Of a stretch of 64,000 bases of DNA, positions 24,107 through 36,281 are shown piece by piece. The notes beneath the pieces were generated by a model. It saw only the letters and a program-made list of their open reading frames with translations, was not told where the DNA came from and did not search any database. The stretch covers positions 256,054-320,053 of the forward strand of contig NW_003546259.1 of assembly GCF_000090795.2 (NCBI RefSeq). Reading direction: 5' to 3'. The DNA is from Amphimedon queenslandica (Eukaryota > Porifera > Demospongiae > Haplosclerida > Niphatidae). Both the position numbers and the translations under genes were made by a program. Numbering within the stretch: position 1 is the first letter of the stretch; each line of letters opens with the position of its first letter.

Positions 24107-24754
24107 AGTCTTTGTCTTTGTTATACTTTAAATAGTTGCTATAGAGACTCCATGGTTACCTAATGACGCATTAAAGCCCACCGTTTTTATTCCGTGGTTG
24201 CTCCGTGTAACATTCTCCGTGCACAATCAAGGTAAAAATGTCGAAGGGCTTATAACTCGGCAAAGAAGGCTTTGATACCCCTGATTTTGGTATCAAATGA
24301 AAGGATTTTGTTTATATAACATGTTTATGTGATAAAATGAATTTCGCCCAGGTAAATATTTTTCGTGATTATGAGCCCATAGCTCAAAATGATAATTCCC
24401 GCAGATAGCCTGGTTTTCTCATATCCAGTCACATATACTGTTTATCATAAAGTATGAGTAAATGCATAAATAGTCGTCTATACAAATGCAATGTAGTGAC
24501 CTAGTGATAACAACAATAATAGTTCTAGCAACAACACCCATTATGTTTTTTATAATTCAAAATAATAAATAAAACTGTTGGCAGAGGATACAAATGGTGA
24601 AGAGCCATGAACGAATCCTGAATGTGATGATTCCTTTCTGCAAGTACTGAATAGCGACTGACAAATTTTAATGACATGAGATGCTCATACAGTACAATCA
24701 GTGAATTTACAGATAAAGAATGAGTTCTTACATGCCTCAACTATCTATAAGAGC

Positions 24755-25220
24755 CAACCTATAGTTTTAAGAAGTGAAAAGATGGTCATAATCATCCACA
24801 CTCCAGCTGCAAAATAACAACTGAGTGAGTTATTCCACCGTACCTTGTCCTGATGGACTAAAACTAACTCTGACGATAGACACTAGTCATAGGACTCAGC
24901 TGAATGCACTTCTATCTTCCTAGCTATGGAGGGGCAAGCACCCAGGCTCCTGAAAGCAAAATTTAGAAAAACGGGAATGGCCAATGGTTGCGAAAATTCC
25001 TATGATAATAATGGTATAAAAGCCAAAACAGCAACCAAAGAGCTTACAAAAGAGATAAATAGAGTATACTGAAACAAAAGGACAGCTCAAAGTGGTTCCC
25101 ACAGCTAGAATGGATGGATAAAAGAGAAGATTGCTTAGCCTGTCTTTCCCTCCAGAAATCCACCATTTTACCACCACTTTGGATGCACGTTACTTAGAAT
25201 CATTTCGGTGCATAAGGTCC
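24755..25220. repeat. Right arm of foldback element
   Basis: Reverse complement of 18,666-19,132, ending GTGCATAAGGTCC. An open frame on the minus strand in this arm (24,920-25,177) has no support as a gene, because the paired arm does not preserve it. Confidence 0.9.
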
Positions 25221-25739
25221 ATTAAATATTGACTGGCCACATTATCCACTGACCTAGGTAGCATGCATAGGGTAGGCGTCTTTGCCATGTATATAGCTTA
25301 ATGTATTTTACATCTGTCATTTACATATATGTGAATTTTACAGCAATAATTTAAGTGAAATAGGTAGTGGAAGACACACGAGTCAGTATATTGCTTCTCA
25401 AGCATCAGGTATGTGGATGCATTAGTAACTAGCAAATAAATGCATTTGTCATTATTGTTTAACACATTGACCTATTATTGTTTGTGTAAATTTGCTTAAA
25501 TTATGTTTATCAATAATATCCCCTAAACTTTTGTCTTTATTTCAATTTTAGATCTAAACTTTAACATTAATTTAAATTAAATGCAAAATAATTATCATGT
25601 GCTATTGAAAAGACAATTTGTAATACTTTGTAAAACAATATCCCTTCCCAAAAAAGTTGAGGTTGAGCATTAACTAAGTTATCAAAAATTTAGCCAAATA
25701 ATGGAAATTTTTTTGAAAAAGACTATTGGTAGATTCTAG
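25221..25739. other. Intergenic, no gene seen
   Basis: AT-rich sequence after the foldback arm; no motif recognised. Confidence 0.45.
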
Positions 25740-26570
25740 ACTTTTCTCTATAATGACTGATTGGGTCAACTCCATGTTTATCAGGATCGATCAGATGACC
25801 ACCTTGAGCTCTGTAGCTAGCAACAGCATCGTTGACCATAGGAATAACTGCAAGGTCTTTTCTCTTTGCTGTTGTCTCGCAATATCATGACATTGGGCAC
25901 TTTGCTGATTCCTCTTGGCCTTCTTATTAATATCTTGGATTAGATGATAATTAAACATAGCTACCACATGATGGATCTAGCAGCACTCATGAAATCTTAA
26001 AATTTACTGACATTTAAAATGTGACAAACATAATAACTTTTGATTAAACTCCAAAACACAAAGCACCAGATTTCAGATACATAAAATACCTTGCTAGACT
26101 ACATGGTACTTATATGTGACATGATACCTGGTATTCGTTGTTCATTCCACGCAAGAATAACCTGTCAAACACCATAAGTCCCCACTTGTATGGAAAACCA
26201 TAAAATGCATCCAATATTGTCAGGTTCTAAAGATAATTCATCGCTTTCAAGCATTTGCACTAGTATTGCTTTGATAGGGAATCTAACTCTAGAATATATC
26301 TCCACCTAGATGCGTTCGATGGTATGATACTAATAAAAATAACCATAATGACCTCAATAATTATAATAATATTAAAACACCTTGGTAGATGTTGTTTGCA
26401 TGCTTATCCATAATGTTTCGTAAATGTGCCAATGAATGATGTATAATGAGAGACAAATACCACTCCCTCACTTGATCAACTCTGATTTGATCCCAGAAAC
26501 CAAATTTATTTAGAGCATCCCTAAATTTTATATAACATTTCATTAAGAATACTTTATACAATTTTCCCAA
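25740..26570 (-). pseudogene. Integrase-fold element, fossil copy C
   Basis: Second half of the same integrase family as copies A and B. The minus strand reads FGFWDQIRVDQVREWYL and SLAHLRNIMDKH (26,361-26,570), then a VEIYSRVRFPIKAILV segment and ILAWNEQRIPG (about 26,130-26,330), and a C-terminal GGHLIDPDKHGVDPI (about 25,745-25,850). The N-terminal half is absent. Several breaks; old. Confidence 0.75.
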
Positions 26571-26639
26571 ATGCTCACTTACATCTAAAGATGCTTATAT
26601 ATAAACATATTGTTTTTCCTAGGGTAGACTATAAGTACT

Positions 26640-27175
26640 GGTAACATTGGTAGTACTGGTTGAATTATATGATAGTCCTGGTTGCATTGGTAGTACTAGT
26701 TACTTTGGTAGTACATGTTGTATTGGTAGTACTGGTTGCATTAGTGGTATTGATTGTCTCTAGTTCTGGTTGCATTGGTTGTCTTGGTAGTTCAAGTTGT
26801 ATTTGGTGGTGGTATTGGTTGCATTGGCATGGTAGTACTGGTTGCATTGGTAGTACTGGTTGCATTGGTTGTCTTGGTAGTTACGGTTGCATTTGGTGGT
26901 AGTACTGGTTGCATCAGTAGTACTGGTTGCATTGGTTCTACTGGTTGTATAGGTAGTGCTTGTTGTATTTGGTAGTACTGGTTGTATTGTTACTGAGTAC
27001 TGGTTAATTGTACTGGTTGCATTGGTAGGGACTGGTTGCATGGTTGTCTTGGTAGATCTAGTACTGGTTGCATTTGATGGTAGTACAAGCTGCATTATCA
27101 GTACTGGTTGTCTTGGTAGTATTTGTTGTCTCCGTAGTACTGGTTGCATTAGTAGTACTGATTGACTTGGTCGTT
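26640..27175. repeat. 18-bp minisatellite (GGTTGCATTGGTAGTACT)n
   Basis: About 535 bp of GGTTGCATTGGTAGTACT units with many shortened or changed copies (GTTGTCTTGGTAGT, GTTGTATTTGGTAGT). Open frames on both strands are repeat artefacts. It lies next to integrase copy C. Confidence 0.93.
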
Positions 27176-27764
27176 TGTAGTGGTTTGTATTAAATTACAA
27201 ATTAACTTTTGATTTCTATTTAAAGTGCATTTGTTGTGGTCGTTGTGCATGTAATTAATTCTCTTTTATTCTCGCTAGTATAACAACTAATAACTGACAA
27301 CCAGTCAACCAGACTTTCTCCAGCTGTGCATTGGGTATATGAGCTACTAAGTCACCTAGTCTGGACCAGCCAGACTTTAGGCTTAAGCTGCGCACCTGTG
27401 ACTGTTGTAGTCTTGGTATTGGCAATATGGCACTTAGTCCTGGCTCCCCGGCGCAGAGTAGGCTGGGGAATAGTCTGCGAGACTAGTCTTGCATTGCTAT
27501 ACCTACTATAGTTCATTGGTCTGATTCATTTTCAGGCTATATATCAGTTGTCTGTAACAGAGAAGAATGGTGTTATAGGTGTGGTGAAGGGATCTTGAGA
27601 GTCTGAAGTATTCCAGGAAAGGTCCACTTTCAGTTTTGTTATTGTTGGGACTGTAGTGGGTTCTAGTCATGGCTACATTGCTAGAGTCACCAGGTCTCCT
27701 GATAAAGTAACAAGATATATATTTATTATGCTTTTATATGTGCATTATTTATTTACATCACAGA
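27176..27764. other. No clear gene; possible exon near 27,600-27,705
   Basis: A coding-like stretch reads SEVFQERSTFSFVIVGTVVG and runs toward a possible GTAACA donor at about 27,708; it may be an upstream exon of the P-loop family member that follows. The rest shows nothing. Confidence 0.25.
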
Positions 27765-29922
27765 GATTGCTTCTTTTCTGTCAGCACTGTCAATAAGGGA
27801 GAGTTTATGGCCTCTATTAATAGTAGTTTTGGATCAGGAGGGATGATATGTACATTATCTGATTTAGATCTTGGTAATTTTGTTATACAAAAGGTCACTG
27901 AGTTCATGATGCGACCAAATTGCACTATACTTGCTTCAGTCAGTAATATTGGCGGACTAAACTCTGACCCTCCAGTCTGGATTTTGAATTCTGATGTAAG
28001 AAGCATTGCATAATTTACATAGTTAATGTTGTGGAAGTGGGGATTATTATTATGATTCCTCAATTATAAATTTTGCATGCATAATTATGTAGTTAAATTT
28101 TTGTAAAATTGCAGTACAAGTAATTTAGATGCAATTCAACAATAGTTTCACCATGCCTTAATTGCTATGAATATTATCAGCAGCATAATTTTAGCAAAAC
28201 TAAGTGAAAATTGTCATTTGGTTATCTCTTATATTTATTTTTATAGTTACATCTGAATGACTGTGGGTTAGAGATTGATGCTAAGAGGCGACTTTACTAC
28301 ATCAATATTTCTCAGATTGAGAAAGGATAATCAACCTGTAGTATCTCATTCATGGAAAGCCCTGAAGACCATTACGCAACAAAACTCCAATGCTTCCCTA
28401 TTCAGTTTGTCTGCTGTTGCTATAAATTTGCACTTTCAAACTGTCATTGTCTTTTAAGGTGGGGTCTCTGTGGTGTTTTTTGCAGAGAGCTAGACACAGG
28501 CAAGACCTCTGTTGCTATGAGTTGTTCAGGCATAGAAGCTTAAATGTTTTGGGGGTTACGTGGAGAGTACTTCTACACCTGGCTAAACAGACATCAATGG
28601 GTCTGTTTTACATTGATACCAACCGTGTTTCAGAAATTGAGAACATATTTATTAATTTTTACAACTGTATGACAGGATCTTTTCAAAGGGAGTTTGAGAC
28701 ACCACAATGTGGCTTTACATTGGCTTGTAATTTTACCATGGGAAAGTTGCAAAGTTACATGTATTTTTTTCTATTTACTTTGACTTTTAATATTTTTTGT
28801 ATTAATGCTAGATTGCTCTCACAAATTGCAATAGCACCGTTTAGTTATCAAACAATAATTGCAAAATACACGAGCAAAAAAGAGCAATTTCTTAATTTAA
28901 AGCTTTGAAACAGGAAGCATCCAGTAGTGTTGGGCAATTTATAGCAATGGGAAAGTCTTTTGGTGAACATGGTGCATTTGATGTTGATACTTATGAAGTA
29001 CCACTTTCTAAAATGCTACCAAATTGCTCTGGCAGGACTGTCAAAGGATATGCCAGTTTCTTTTTTGGTTTACTGAACAAGGAAGTGATGGCATTTTTTT
29101 GTCTTGATTTTTGAAAAATTTGTAAATAGCTGAGCTAGTGGGAATTACGTCAGAAGTGCGGAAATCATTTAAAGATTTTGCACCCACACTTAACAATTTG
29201 CAGAGACAAAATGAAGCTATTATAGAAATTATGCCTGGTGATATTAGTAACAATCACATTCAGTTTTGGCTGAAGATTGGTAATAATATATTATCAATTG
29301 TCACTAAGTTACCTTGTCATCATGTAAGTTATTGACACACTAACATTAAGGCATGCAACACATTTCTCTGTATGGGTTAGAAGCTTTCTGCAAGTGGGAA
29401 TTTCATCTGGCAAGAAAAGTGTTGCTATAGTTATGGATCAGATGGTGAATCTGATGCAAACGCATAACATTGTACCTTCTTTGACACTGACAGAGCTTCG
29501 ATATAACATAGCTAACCTAGACTGTGGAACATGATTCCAATCCTGTTCTTTTTGCAAACTACAACCCAACCTGTGTATTGTTGGAGAAAAAAAAACAAGA
29601 AAGTACCTGTCCTTTATCTTAATATGTTTCCAATTGACATACAGGATGAGTTACTATTATAGATTAAGTTTGTGCAGATAGAAAGAGTGCACATTGGGTT
29701 ATTTGCATATTATAGATAATGGATGCCAGTCAGATGATTAAATGACTGATCTTTCAGCCACATCAGAAGTTGAACTGTCTTTACATGTTGTATTAAAGCA
29801 GAAGTTTTACAAGTTGGACGGTCATCAGATGGTGAATACCATAATACATCATCTGAAACATTAATATCTGATGAAGATAAACTGGGCTCTTATTCAGTAA
29901 CGGACACTGGCCTAGTGGAAAC
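27765..29922 (+). pseudogene. P-loop NTPase-like fossil of unknown family
   Basis: Exon-like pieces on the plus strand in several frames. One at 27,765-28,001 follows an ACAG acceptor, ends at GTAAGA, and includes GGMICTLSDLDLGNFV. A Walker A-like segment with TGKTS lies near 28,500. The piece at 28,560-28,755 holds FYIDTNRVSEIENIF and FTLACNFTMGKL, which recalls ATPase cores of TE-borne proteins in cnidarians. Later pieces at 28,905-29,330 include VGITSEVRKSFKDFAPTL. Both hAT-B and hAT-C inserted downstream in what seems to be the same old unit. It could be a transposon or a virus-like element; I cannot tell. Broken in several places and old. Confidence 0.4.
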
Positions 29923-30174
29923 CATAGGCGACAGAACCAGGGGGGCTAGGGGGGCTGTAGCCCCCCATGGTATCAAATAGGGTGGGCTAAGCCCCTTATC
30001 CTAGAAGTATCTCAAGATCATAGTATTACAAGGTTCTAACTTACAAAAACCTGCAAATTGCATGCAGTGTACATTTATAGCTCTCAATCTTACAGAATAC
30101 AGATAATTCTCCTTTCCATTCCAAAATTTCCAGTTACTGCCATTTTCTCATTTATTATTTATTACTCTTACATG

Positions 30175-30176
<2 letters not shown>

Positions 30177-30263
<87 letters not shown>
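30177..30263. repeat. (TTA)n microsatellite
   Basis: About 28 uninterrupted ATT/TTA triplets inside hAT-B, upstream of its transposase. The poly-Ile open frame over it is an artefact. Confidence 0.98.
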
Positions 30264-30264
<1 letters not shown>

Positions 30265-30314
30265 TATGAATGAATAATAAATTGCATGCAGCTAGCACCT
30301 GTCACACTCCGCAC

Positions 30315-32640
30315 CCTTCTTGCTGAAAACGGCTCAAAGGAACGTTACCTCATTCTTCAGGTCACCATCAGGAAGTCAAAGAGCTAGACCCTCTGAAAAT
30401 GATGATATCTCACCTTCTATTGCTGGATCTGACAGTGACTCTAGATCTACCAGTGACTGTGAAAGTGAACTTGGTGATCATAATGAATTAACTGTTCCTG
30501 TCACTATGATAAGTGATATTGACCATGAGCACCTTCAAACTGAGAGTGCAAGCTCTTCGACTGTCATCAATCCCGTTTGTGATGCTGAATGTTGCCAGAT
30601 GCATATTACTAGTAAGCCTTATCAGCCTCCTAAAAGTGTCCTTACTAGCAAAAAAGTACAAGGCCAGCAAAACCGTTCTTTTAACAATCTTGGTTTGCAG
30701 ATCATTCATGGATTTCATACTGCATTACACTACACAAAGCTTTCTGTTTTCCTTGTCGTTTTGCTGCTTCAAAGTCTCTCATTAGTGATCAAATAAATCT
30801 TCAAATAGTTACAATGCCTTTGTCATTAATGGCTTTGACAATTGGAAGAAGGCCAAACAAAGATTACGTGAACATGAAAGAAGTCAACTTCATCTGGAAG
30901 CAACAATGAAGCTACAATCACTAAATCAACCCTCTGTGGCCTCACAACTATCTCAGCAGCTTTGCACGGATCAAAGTCATTGACGACTAATGTTGCTGAG
31001 GGCTTTGTCATCAATACAAATGCTTTGAAAGCAGGGTCTACCTTTTCGTGGTCATGTAGAGAATAAGGGAAAATTTGTTCAGCTTTTGCTATGTCGTTCT
31101 GCTGATGTGGAAGGCCTAAAGCAATGGGTTCATTCTGGCAAATATATGTCACATGAAATCATTAACGAGGTGATTGAAATAATGGCTCATGAATTGTTAC
31201 GTGGTATTATAGCTAATGTAAAATGTGCAAATTACTATGCACTTATTGCAGATGAGACACAAGATGTTAGTAGAATTGAGCAATTGCCTGTTTCAATGGC
31301 AAGTTTTTTGAAGGATGTTCTTCTTAGATGTGACTTGTCACTTAATCGTTGTAGAGGGCAAGCATACAATGGAGCTGCCAATATGTCTGGATGCTTCAAT
31401 GGAGTTGCCAGTCATTTAAGAAGTGAAGAAAAAGCAGCACTGTATGTACATTGTACTGCACGTTGCTTAAATCTTTGCTTGCAAAACTGTGCTCGTAGAT
31501 GTTCATATGTTAGGGATGCTCTTGGGCTTGTCATGGAGATATTAAATATTATCTGTAACTCACCAAAACGGTTGGCAAGTTTCAAGACAGTACTGAAGGA
31601 ATTTGTCCTAATTCTCCAGATCTAAAGCCACTATGTCTAACGAGATGGACAGTACGTACTGTAGCTATTGCTGCCGTCTTAGATAACTACAGTGCAGTTA
31701 TAGAGGAACTTCATAGAATTGGTGAGTCACATTGTGAAACATCAGCCAGAGCAGTTGGTAATGCAGTAATGATGGAGCGGTTTTCTACCTTCTTTGGTTT
31801 AAAGTTATCTCATCTTTTGTTTAGTGCAACACAACAGGTTGCCACTACATTGCAGTACAAAGACATCAATGCTCAAGAGGCTGTTACTGCAATTAATGCT
31901 GCAAAGCATCTTTTATAGAGGCAGAAATCAGAGGAAGAATTTGATCTCTTTTATCACACTGAGACAAAATGCTATTGATAACAAGATCCAAAAACCAACA
32001 CTTCCAAGACAAAGAAGAGTCCCTCAAAGAGTAGATAGTGGTGCACACAATCATGTCTTTTCANNNNNNNNNNNNNNNNNNNNNNNNNNNNNNNNNNNNN
32101 NNNNNNNNNNNNNNNNNNNNNNNNNNNNNNNNNNNNNNNNNNNNNNNNNNNNNNNNNNNNNNNNNNNNNNNNNNNNNNNNNNNNNNNNNNNNNNNNNNNN
32201 NNNNNNNNNNNNNNNNNNNNNNNNNNNNNNNNNNNNNNNNNNNNNNNNNNNNNNNNNNNNNNNNNNNNNNNNNNNNNNNNNNNNNNNNNNNNNNNNNNNN
32301 NNNNNNNNNNNNNNNNNNNNNNNNNNNNNNNNNNNNNNNNNNNNNNNNNNNNNNNNNNNNNNNNNNNNNNNNNNNNNNNNNNNNNNNNNNNNNAACAATG
32401 CTAGGAGAGATAAAGAAGTTGCTGCACATTCATTTAACTATACATCTTACCTCAGCAACAGCCGAGAGATCTTTTTCTTCACTTCGAAGATTAAAGAATT
32501 ACTTACGTAGTAACATGACAGAAACATTAAATCATTTATTACTATTACATGTACACAAGAGAGCATGTGAAGGTTTGGACCTTCAAAAAATAGCTGTTGA
32601 ATTTGTAAGTAGAAAGAGAGAAGACAAAATTATTTTGGTA
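30315..32640 (+). pseudogene. hAT transposase, ZMYM/TTF-type (hAT-B), broken
   Basis: The N-terminal part at 30,320-30,700 is Ser-rich (TSFFRSPSGSQRARPS). A TTF-type zinc-finger region follows near 30,690-30,790, then NWKKAKQRLREHERSQLHLE (about 30,840-30,905). The catalytic core has ALIADETQDVSRIEQ and AYNGAANMSGCFNG (31,086-31,625), typical of hAT enzymes of the 52 kDa-repressor/ZMYM1 kind. The dimerisation tail TSATAERSFSSLRRLKNYL lies at 32,440-32,600, after the gap. Breaks: a frame change near 30,700, a frame change before the piece at 31,086, a stop after VLILQI (near 31,623), and stops before the gap. The gap hides about 110 codons. Confidence 0.8.
32064..32393. other. Assembly gap (330 N)
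   Basis: Unknown bases. Open frames drawn through it are meaningless. It falls between the core and the tail of the hAT-B transposase. Confidence 1.
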
Positions 32641-32995
32641 ATTATTATTAATACTTACGCAGATTTTAATTTATTGTTACGCATCATTATACAACAATTA
32701 ATCAATTATGTGCAAATTAGCCACGCCTTTCATGAACAATTAATGAGGTGCAAAAAAATTTTTTGCGCGCAAAGCATGCAAATATTTTCTTCCCACTTTC
32801 TTTTCACTACTTTTTCAGCCCCCTGTATTTGGAAAGTGTTCTTCCGCTGCTGGTGGAAACACATGTGAGACATTGAATAACTCTTAATGAATATATTTTT
32901 AGAACTATTTAGTACTCCTACATGCATAATAGAAGTCTAAATGTCATTACAACTCCTTCATACTATTTGACTGATCCTAACATCATTGATGCAGT

Positions 32996-35745
32996 CAGGG
33001 GCGGATCCAGGATTATTTTTCAGGGTGGGCACAACTTAATAACTACTTAATTAACTACAATAACTACTTATTAATTGTTATAACTATTAGTAATATCTGA
33101 TGAATAAATTTAATGAACTACTTAAGGAGGATCCGCCTATTTTTGTCCATTCAGGCAAAACTATCAACCATTTCCTCCAAATCCAAGTTTCTCGCTATAT
33201 CTCGCTCAACACACAATACTGCTAAGTCAGACAATCGATCCTCAGTCATTGTGCTTAGTAGTCTGTTCTTTATAATCTTAAGAGAAGAAAATGACCTCTC
33301 ACAGGAGACACTAGTCACAGCTATGGTGAGTGATATCTGTGTCAGCTAAGTAATATTTCCAAAAGCAGGTTGAGAAGAATGAAGATAGCTGTAGAAGGAC
33401 ATTAAAGAATCTACAGTTACTGTAGTGTTAGCAAGTGACCTTCTAATCAACTTGATTTCAACATCCAAGCCATCACTGTCCACATCATATTCCATCGCAA
33501 ATGCCTTCATGTCTTCATACAAGAAAAAAGATTGTGATGATGGTGTACATGATGCAATTCCCTTCAAAATAATGAGGTTGCTTCTATGAAACCTTAACTC
33601 CAGTTCCTGAAGAAACTTGTCAAGAATGGGATAGTAAAAAGAGGTTTTATAGGTACCTGCCACACTTATTGTCTCACGAAAACCAACGGACTCCATGATG
33701 ACACTGTCTTCTAACCGAGCAGGCCTCTTTCTGGGTCGGGGCATTGACAAAGGCTGAATATCAAAAGAGTGCAAATCTGCAATTTGACTAGCATAGCGAT
33801 ATATGTTATCCCATGATGATTGTGATCTCATATCAGAAAGTAAAGATTTTATAGCCACAATGAGGTCTGTAGCCATTGATAAATCAATACTTCTACTCTG
33901 GAGTTGGTCGGACAGCTGTTTAGTACAGGAAAGTATTTTGTCAAATACTACCAGAGAGACAATGAATGAGAAGGAATTTATTTGATGGTATATACCCCTA
34001 GCTTCGATGGATTTCTCAACATCTGAACCATTAGTAAATTCTTCTATGACAGAAAGAATTGAATCAAAGGTTTTACAGACAGCATTCACAGAGGCATAAC
34101 GAGCAACCCAACGAGTGTCTGAAAGCTTCTGCAATTCCATTGGTTGCTTACTTGGATGTAGCTGCTTTTGCATTGCTATAAAAACTTCGTGGACTTTTGA
34201 AGAAGAAATAAAGACAAAGTACCTGAAGCAAGGCAAAAAACTCAGCTGCTCGATTGATTGATTTAATTGAATCAATAAGAACTAGATTGAAAATGTGACC
34301 ATGACAGTGTATATACACAGCATGAGGTGCAAATTCTCTAACTCTTGTCTGTACTTCTCTACACCTCCCAGACATGACACTGGCACCATCATAACTTTGA
34401 CTGACAATGCACAAGGGATTGAGATCATATAATGCCAGTGTGTCTTTGATGTATTGTGTCAACGATGAAGCATCTAATCCAGTTGCATGAACAAATGTGA
34501 GAAAGCGCTCCTGAATGGAATGATTAGACACAGAAACATATCTAATAACAAAAGACATTTGCTCTTGCTTGCTTACATCTCTTGTCTCATCTGCTAAAAT
34601 ACTAAAATATGTTGCATTTCTAGGATGGGCATGCAACTGTGCTTTAAGAGTCTCATCATTGCTAGAAAACAACTCCATTAGCTCAAGAAAATTACCTTTA
34701 TTTGAAGCGGATTCACCTTCTCTGTGACCACGTACAGAGATCTCCCGCAAAGCACAAAAGAGGACAACTTTAATGACAACTTTAATGTAGTGACGGTTGT
34801 TATGAATTAATTCACTTCTGTTACGATCTAGCAATGAAGCAACTGAAGTGTGAGGTTGTACAGTAAGTGCACTCCAATTAGCCATCGCTTCTTGGTGCTT
34901 CTCTGAGACATTATGTTTTGCTAGAGCACCTGTTTTCCCAGTAGCATGCTTCCTGTCACAATATCCAGTTTTCACAAATTTATCTTCTGGGTTGGCAGAA
35001 AAGAAGTGGCAAGCAAAGCAAAATACAGCATTTCTTGAAACAGAGTATTCAAGCCATGGATGCTGTCTGTACCACGAAGGGTTAAATGACCTTTCCTTAC
35101 CACCAATTGATGTAGTTGGAAAAGAAAAATTTACCAGTTGAAAAGGCTTTTCTTCCCCATTAGAAGCAATATGTGGAACACCATTACTCACTAATCCTGT
35201 GGCTAAAGATTGATGAGAGTCTGGGACTGAGTTGTCACAAGTAGTAGGAGCAGCAACAGAGATGCTACATGTACTTTCTTCATCTGTGGCACTAATATGC
35301 TCCAACTGCTCCATTAGTTCATCACCATGACTCTCATTAGTACCAGTAGCATGAGTAGCAGTGCCACTATTGGTATTGCTGCTGCTTTGGTCTAGTTGAG
35401 ATTATCATTAATAATGAAACTACAAAAAATTTTATAACTGTACTAGATCTAGATCTGGAAGCATTAAAGGAACATTGAAATAAAGTAACCTGCTTCTTAT
35501 TACTCATGACTCACTACTCAGACTTATTTTAATCACAAGTAATCAAAAACTATACAACTTGACAGGTCCTCCTTTACTTTACACCTGGTATTAATTGTAT
35601 GCAAGGATGCATGTGCATGCAGTGACTAGCTGACCACAATGACCACGGTTATTATAGTGTTAAAATTGTTTTTTAATGAAATTCATAGTCAAAATTTTCT
35701 TGGGTGGGCCAGGTTCACCCTGGCCCACCCCTAGATCCGCCCCTG
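32996..35745 (-). mobile_element. hAT transposon (hAT-C), 2,750 bp, nearly whole
   Basis: Ends CAGGGGCGGATCCAGG at left and, read inward from the right, CAGGGGCGGATCTAGG: almost identical inverted repeats. Flanking 8-bp duplications GATGCAGT (32,988-32,995) and GATGTAGT (35,746-35,753) differ by one base. It carries a long transposase on the minus strand. It lies only 143 bp from hAT-B. Confidence 0.95.
33151..35395 (-). CDS. hAT transposase, ZMYM1-like with TTF-type zinc finger (hAT-C)
   Basis: About 720-745 residues. The frame is open from near 35,395 after an AG; the first Met of the long frame is at 35,314 (MEQLEHISATDEE). A TTF-type finger lies at about 34,950-35,100 (WYRQHPWLEYS, AVFCFACHFFS). 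The hAT core follows with FSILADETRDVSKQEQ and YDGASVMSGRCREVQ, then DTRWVARYASVNAVC, and last the dimerisation tail with VTSVSCERSFSSLKIIKNR, ending at TGA 33,151-33,153. Only two breaks: a one-base frame change near 34,220 and an in-frame TAG at 33,346-33,348. The family binds the terminal repeats and moves the element by cut-and-paste. The low damage suggests recent activity. Confidence 0.88.
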
Positions 35746-35753
35746 GATGTAGT

Positions 35754-36281
35754 AATGCTTTGACATATTATTGTATGGAATCCTGTAATACAGCTTTGCT
35801 ATAGTTGATTCATTTGTCCTGCTGATGGTTGTTGTGCAATTCTTCATTTCACTAGGTGGAAATGTGGTTCCAGCAAAGGATATTCTACTCACCTCTTACA
35901 TGAAATAGACAAAACAATTGTTTATTCTTGCTTCTAAAGTTGCACCAGACATGATGTAGTATACACTGATCCAAGGCTTCTTTCTGAAATTCAAGAACAA
36001 AAATTAATGTCATTTGTTCTGTTTCACCAATCTGGTGTCACAAGATCATCTTGAAAATTGTGATTCAGTTGATAATTTAAGGATTGAAAATGTCTGCTAT
36101 GGAGCACTTCATCCAAGTAAGAAGAGAACAAACAGTGGCATCACTACAGTCATTACTTAATAAACTACATAGCAATTTTAACGACGGTATTCCTCTTACT
36201 GAACTTCCTTTTAAGCCATATCCAAGTAATGATTCAATTTTGTACTGCTTTACTGAAGACTTTACGGAAAACAAGAAATAA
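35754..36281 (+). pseudogene. Downstream remnant of the P-loop family unit
   Basis: Follows hAT-C. The stretch at 36,084-36,281 is open and reads MSAMEHFIQVRREQTVASLQ and later FKPYPSNDSILYCF; it looks like a C-terminal exon. The rest is broken. It probably belongs with 27,765-29,922, since both hAT elements sit between the pieces. Identity of the family is unknown. Confidence 0.3.

Larger units (their letters stand above)
19341..24433 (-). mobile_element. 5.1-kb DNA transposon with TATA target duplication
   Basis: Bounded by TATA at 19,337-19,340 and 24,434-24,437. Ends are inverted repeats: left GGTGACCCGATATGAGAAAA, right read inward TGTGACTGGATATGAGAAAA, both continuing through CCAGGCTATCTGCGGGAATT. 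Inside on the minus strand are a large multi-exon gene (21,493-24,106) and a smaller charged gene (about 19,900-20,964). The element sits between the two arms of the foldback element, so it inserted later. The superfamily could not be fixed by reading. Confidence 0.85.
29923..32852 (+). mobile_element. hAT transposon (hAT-B), 2,930 bp including a gap
   Basis: Flanked by the perfect 8-bp target duplication GTGGAAAC (29,915-29,922 and 32,853-32,860). Left end CATAGGCGACAGAACC; right end read inward CAGCAGCGGAAGAAC, an imperfect terminal repeat. The G-rich palindrome GGGGGGCTGTAGCCCCCC lies just inside the left end (about 29,950). Transposase on the plus strand. Inserted into the remnants of the P-loop family. 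Confidence 0.87.

Noticed and set aside
24920-25177. Hydrophobic minus-strand frame as a membrane protein
   Set aside because: It lies in a foldback arm and the paired arm at 18.7-19.0 kb does not keep the frame.
26660-27165. Val/Leu-rich and Gln/Pro/Thr-rich open frames
   Set aside because: Products of the 18-bp minisatellite read in different frames.
30058-30273. Poly-Ile open frame
   Set aside because: It is the (TTA)n microsatellite.
32038-32510. Open frames running through the N gap
   Set aside because: Unknown bases cannot be called open.
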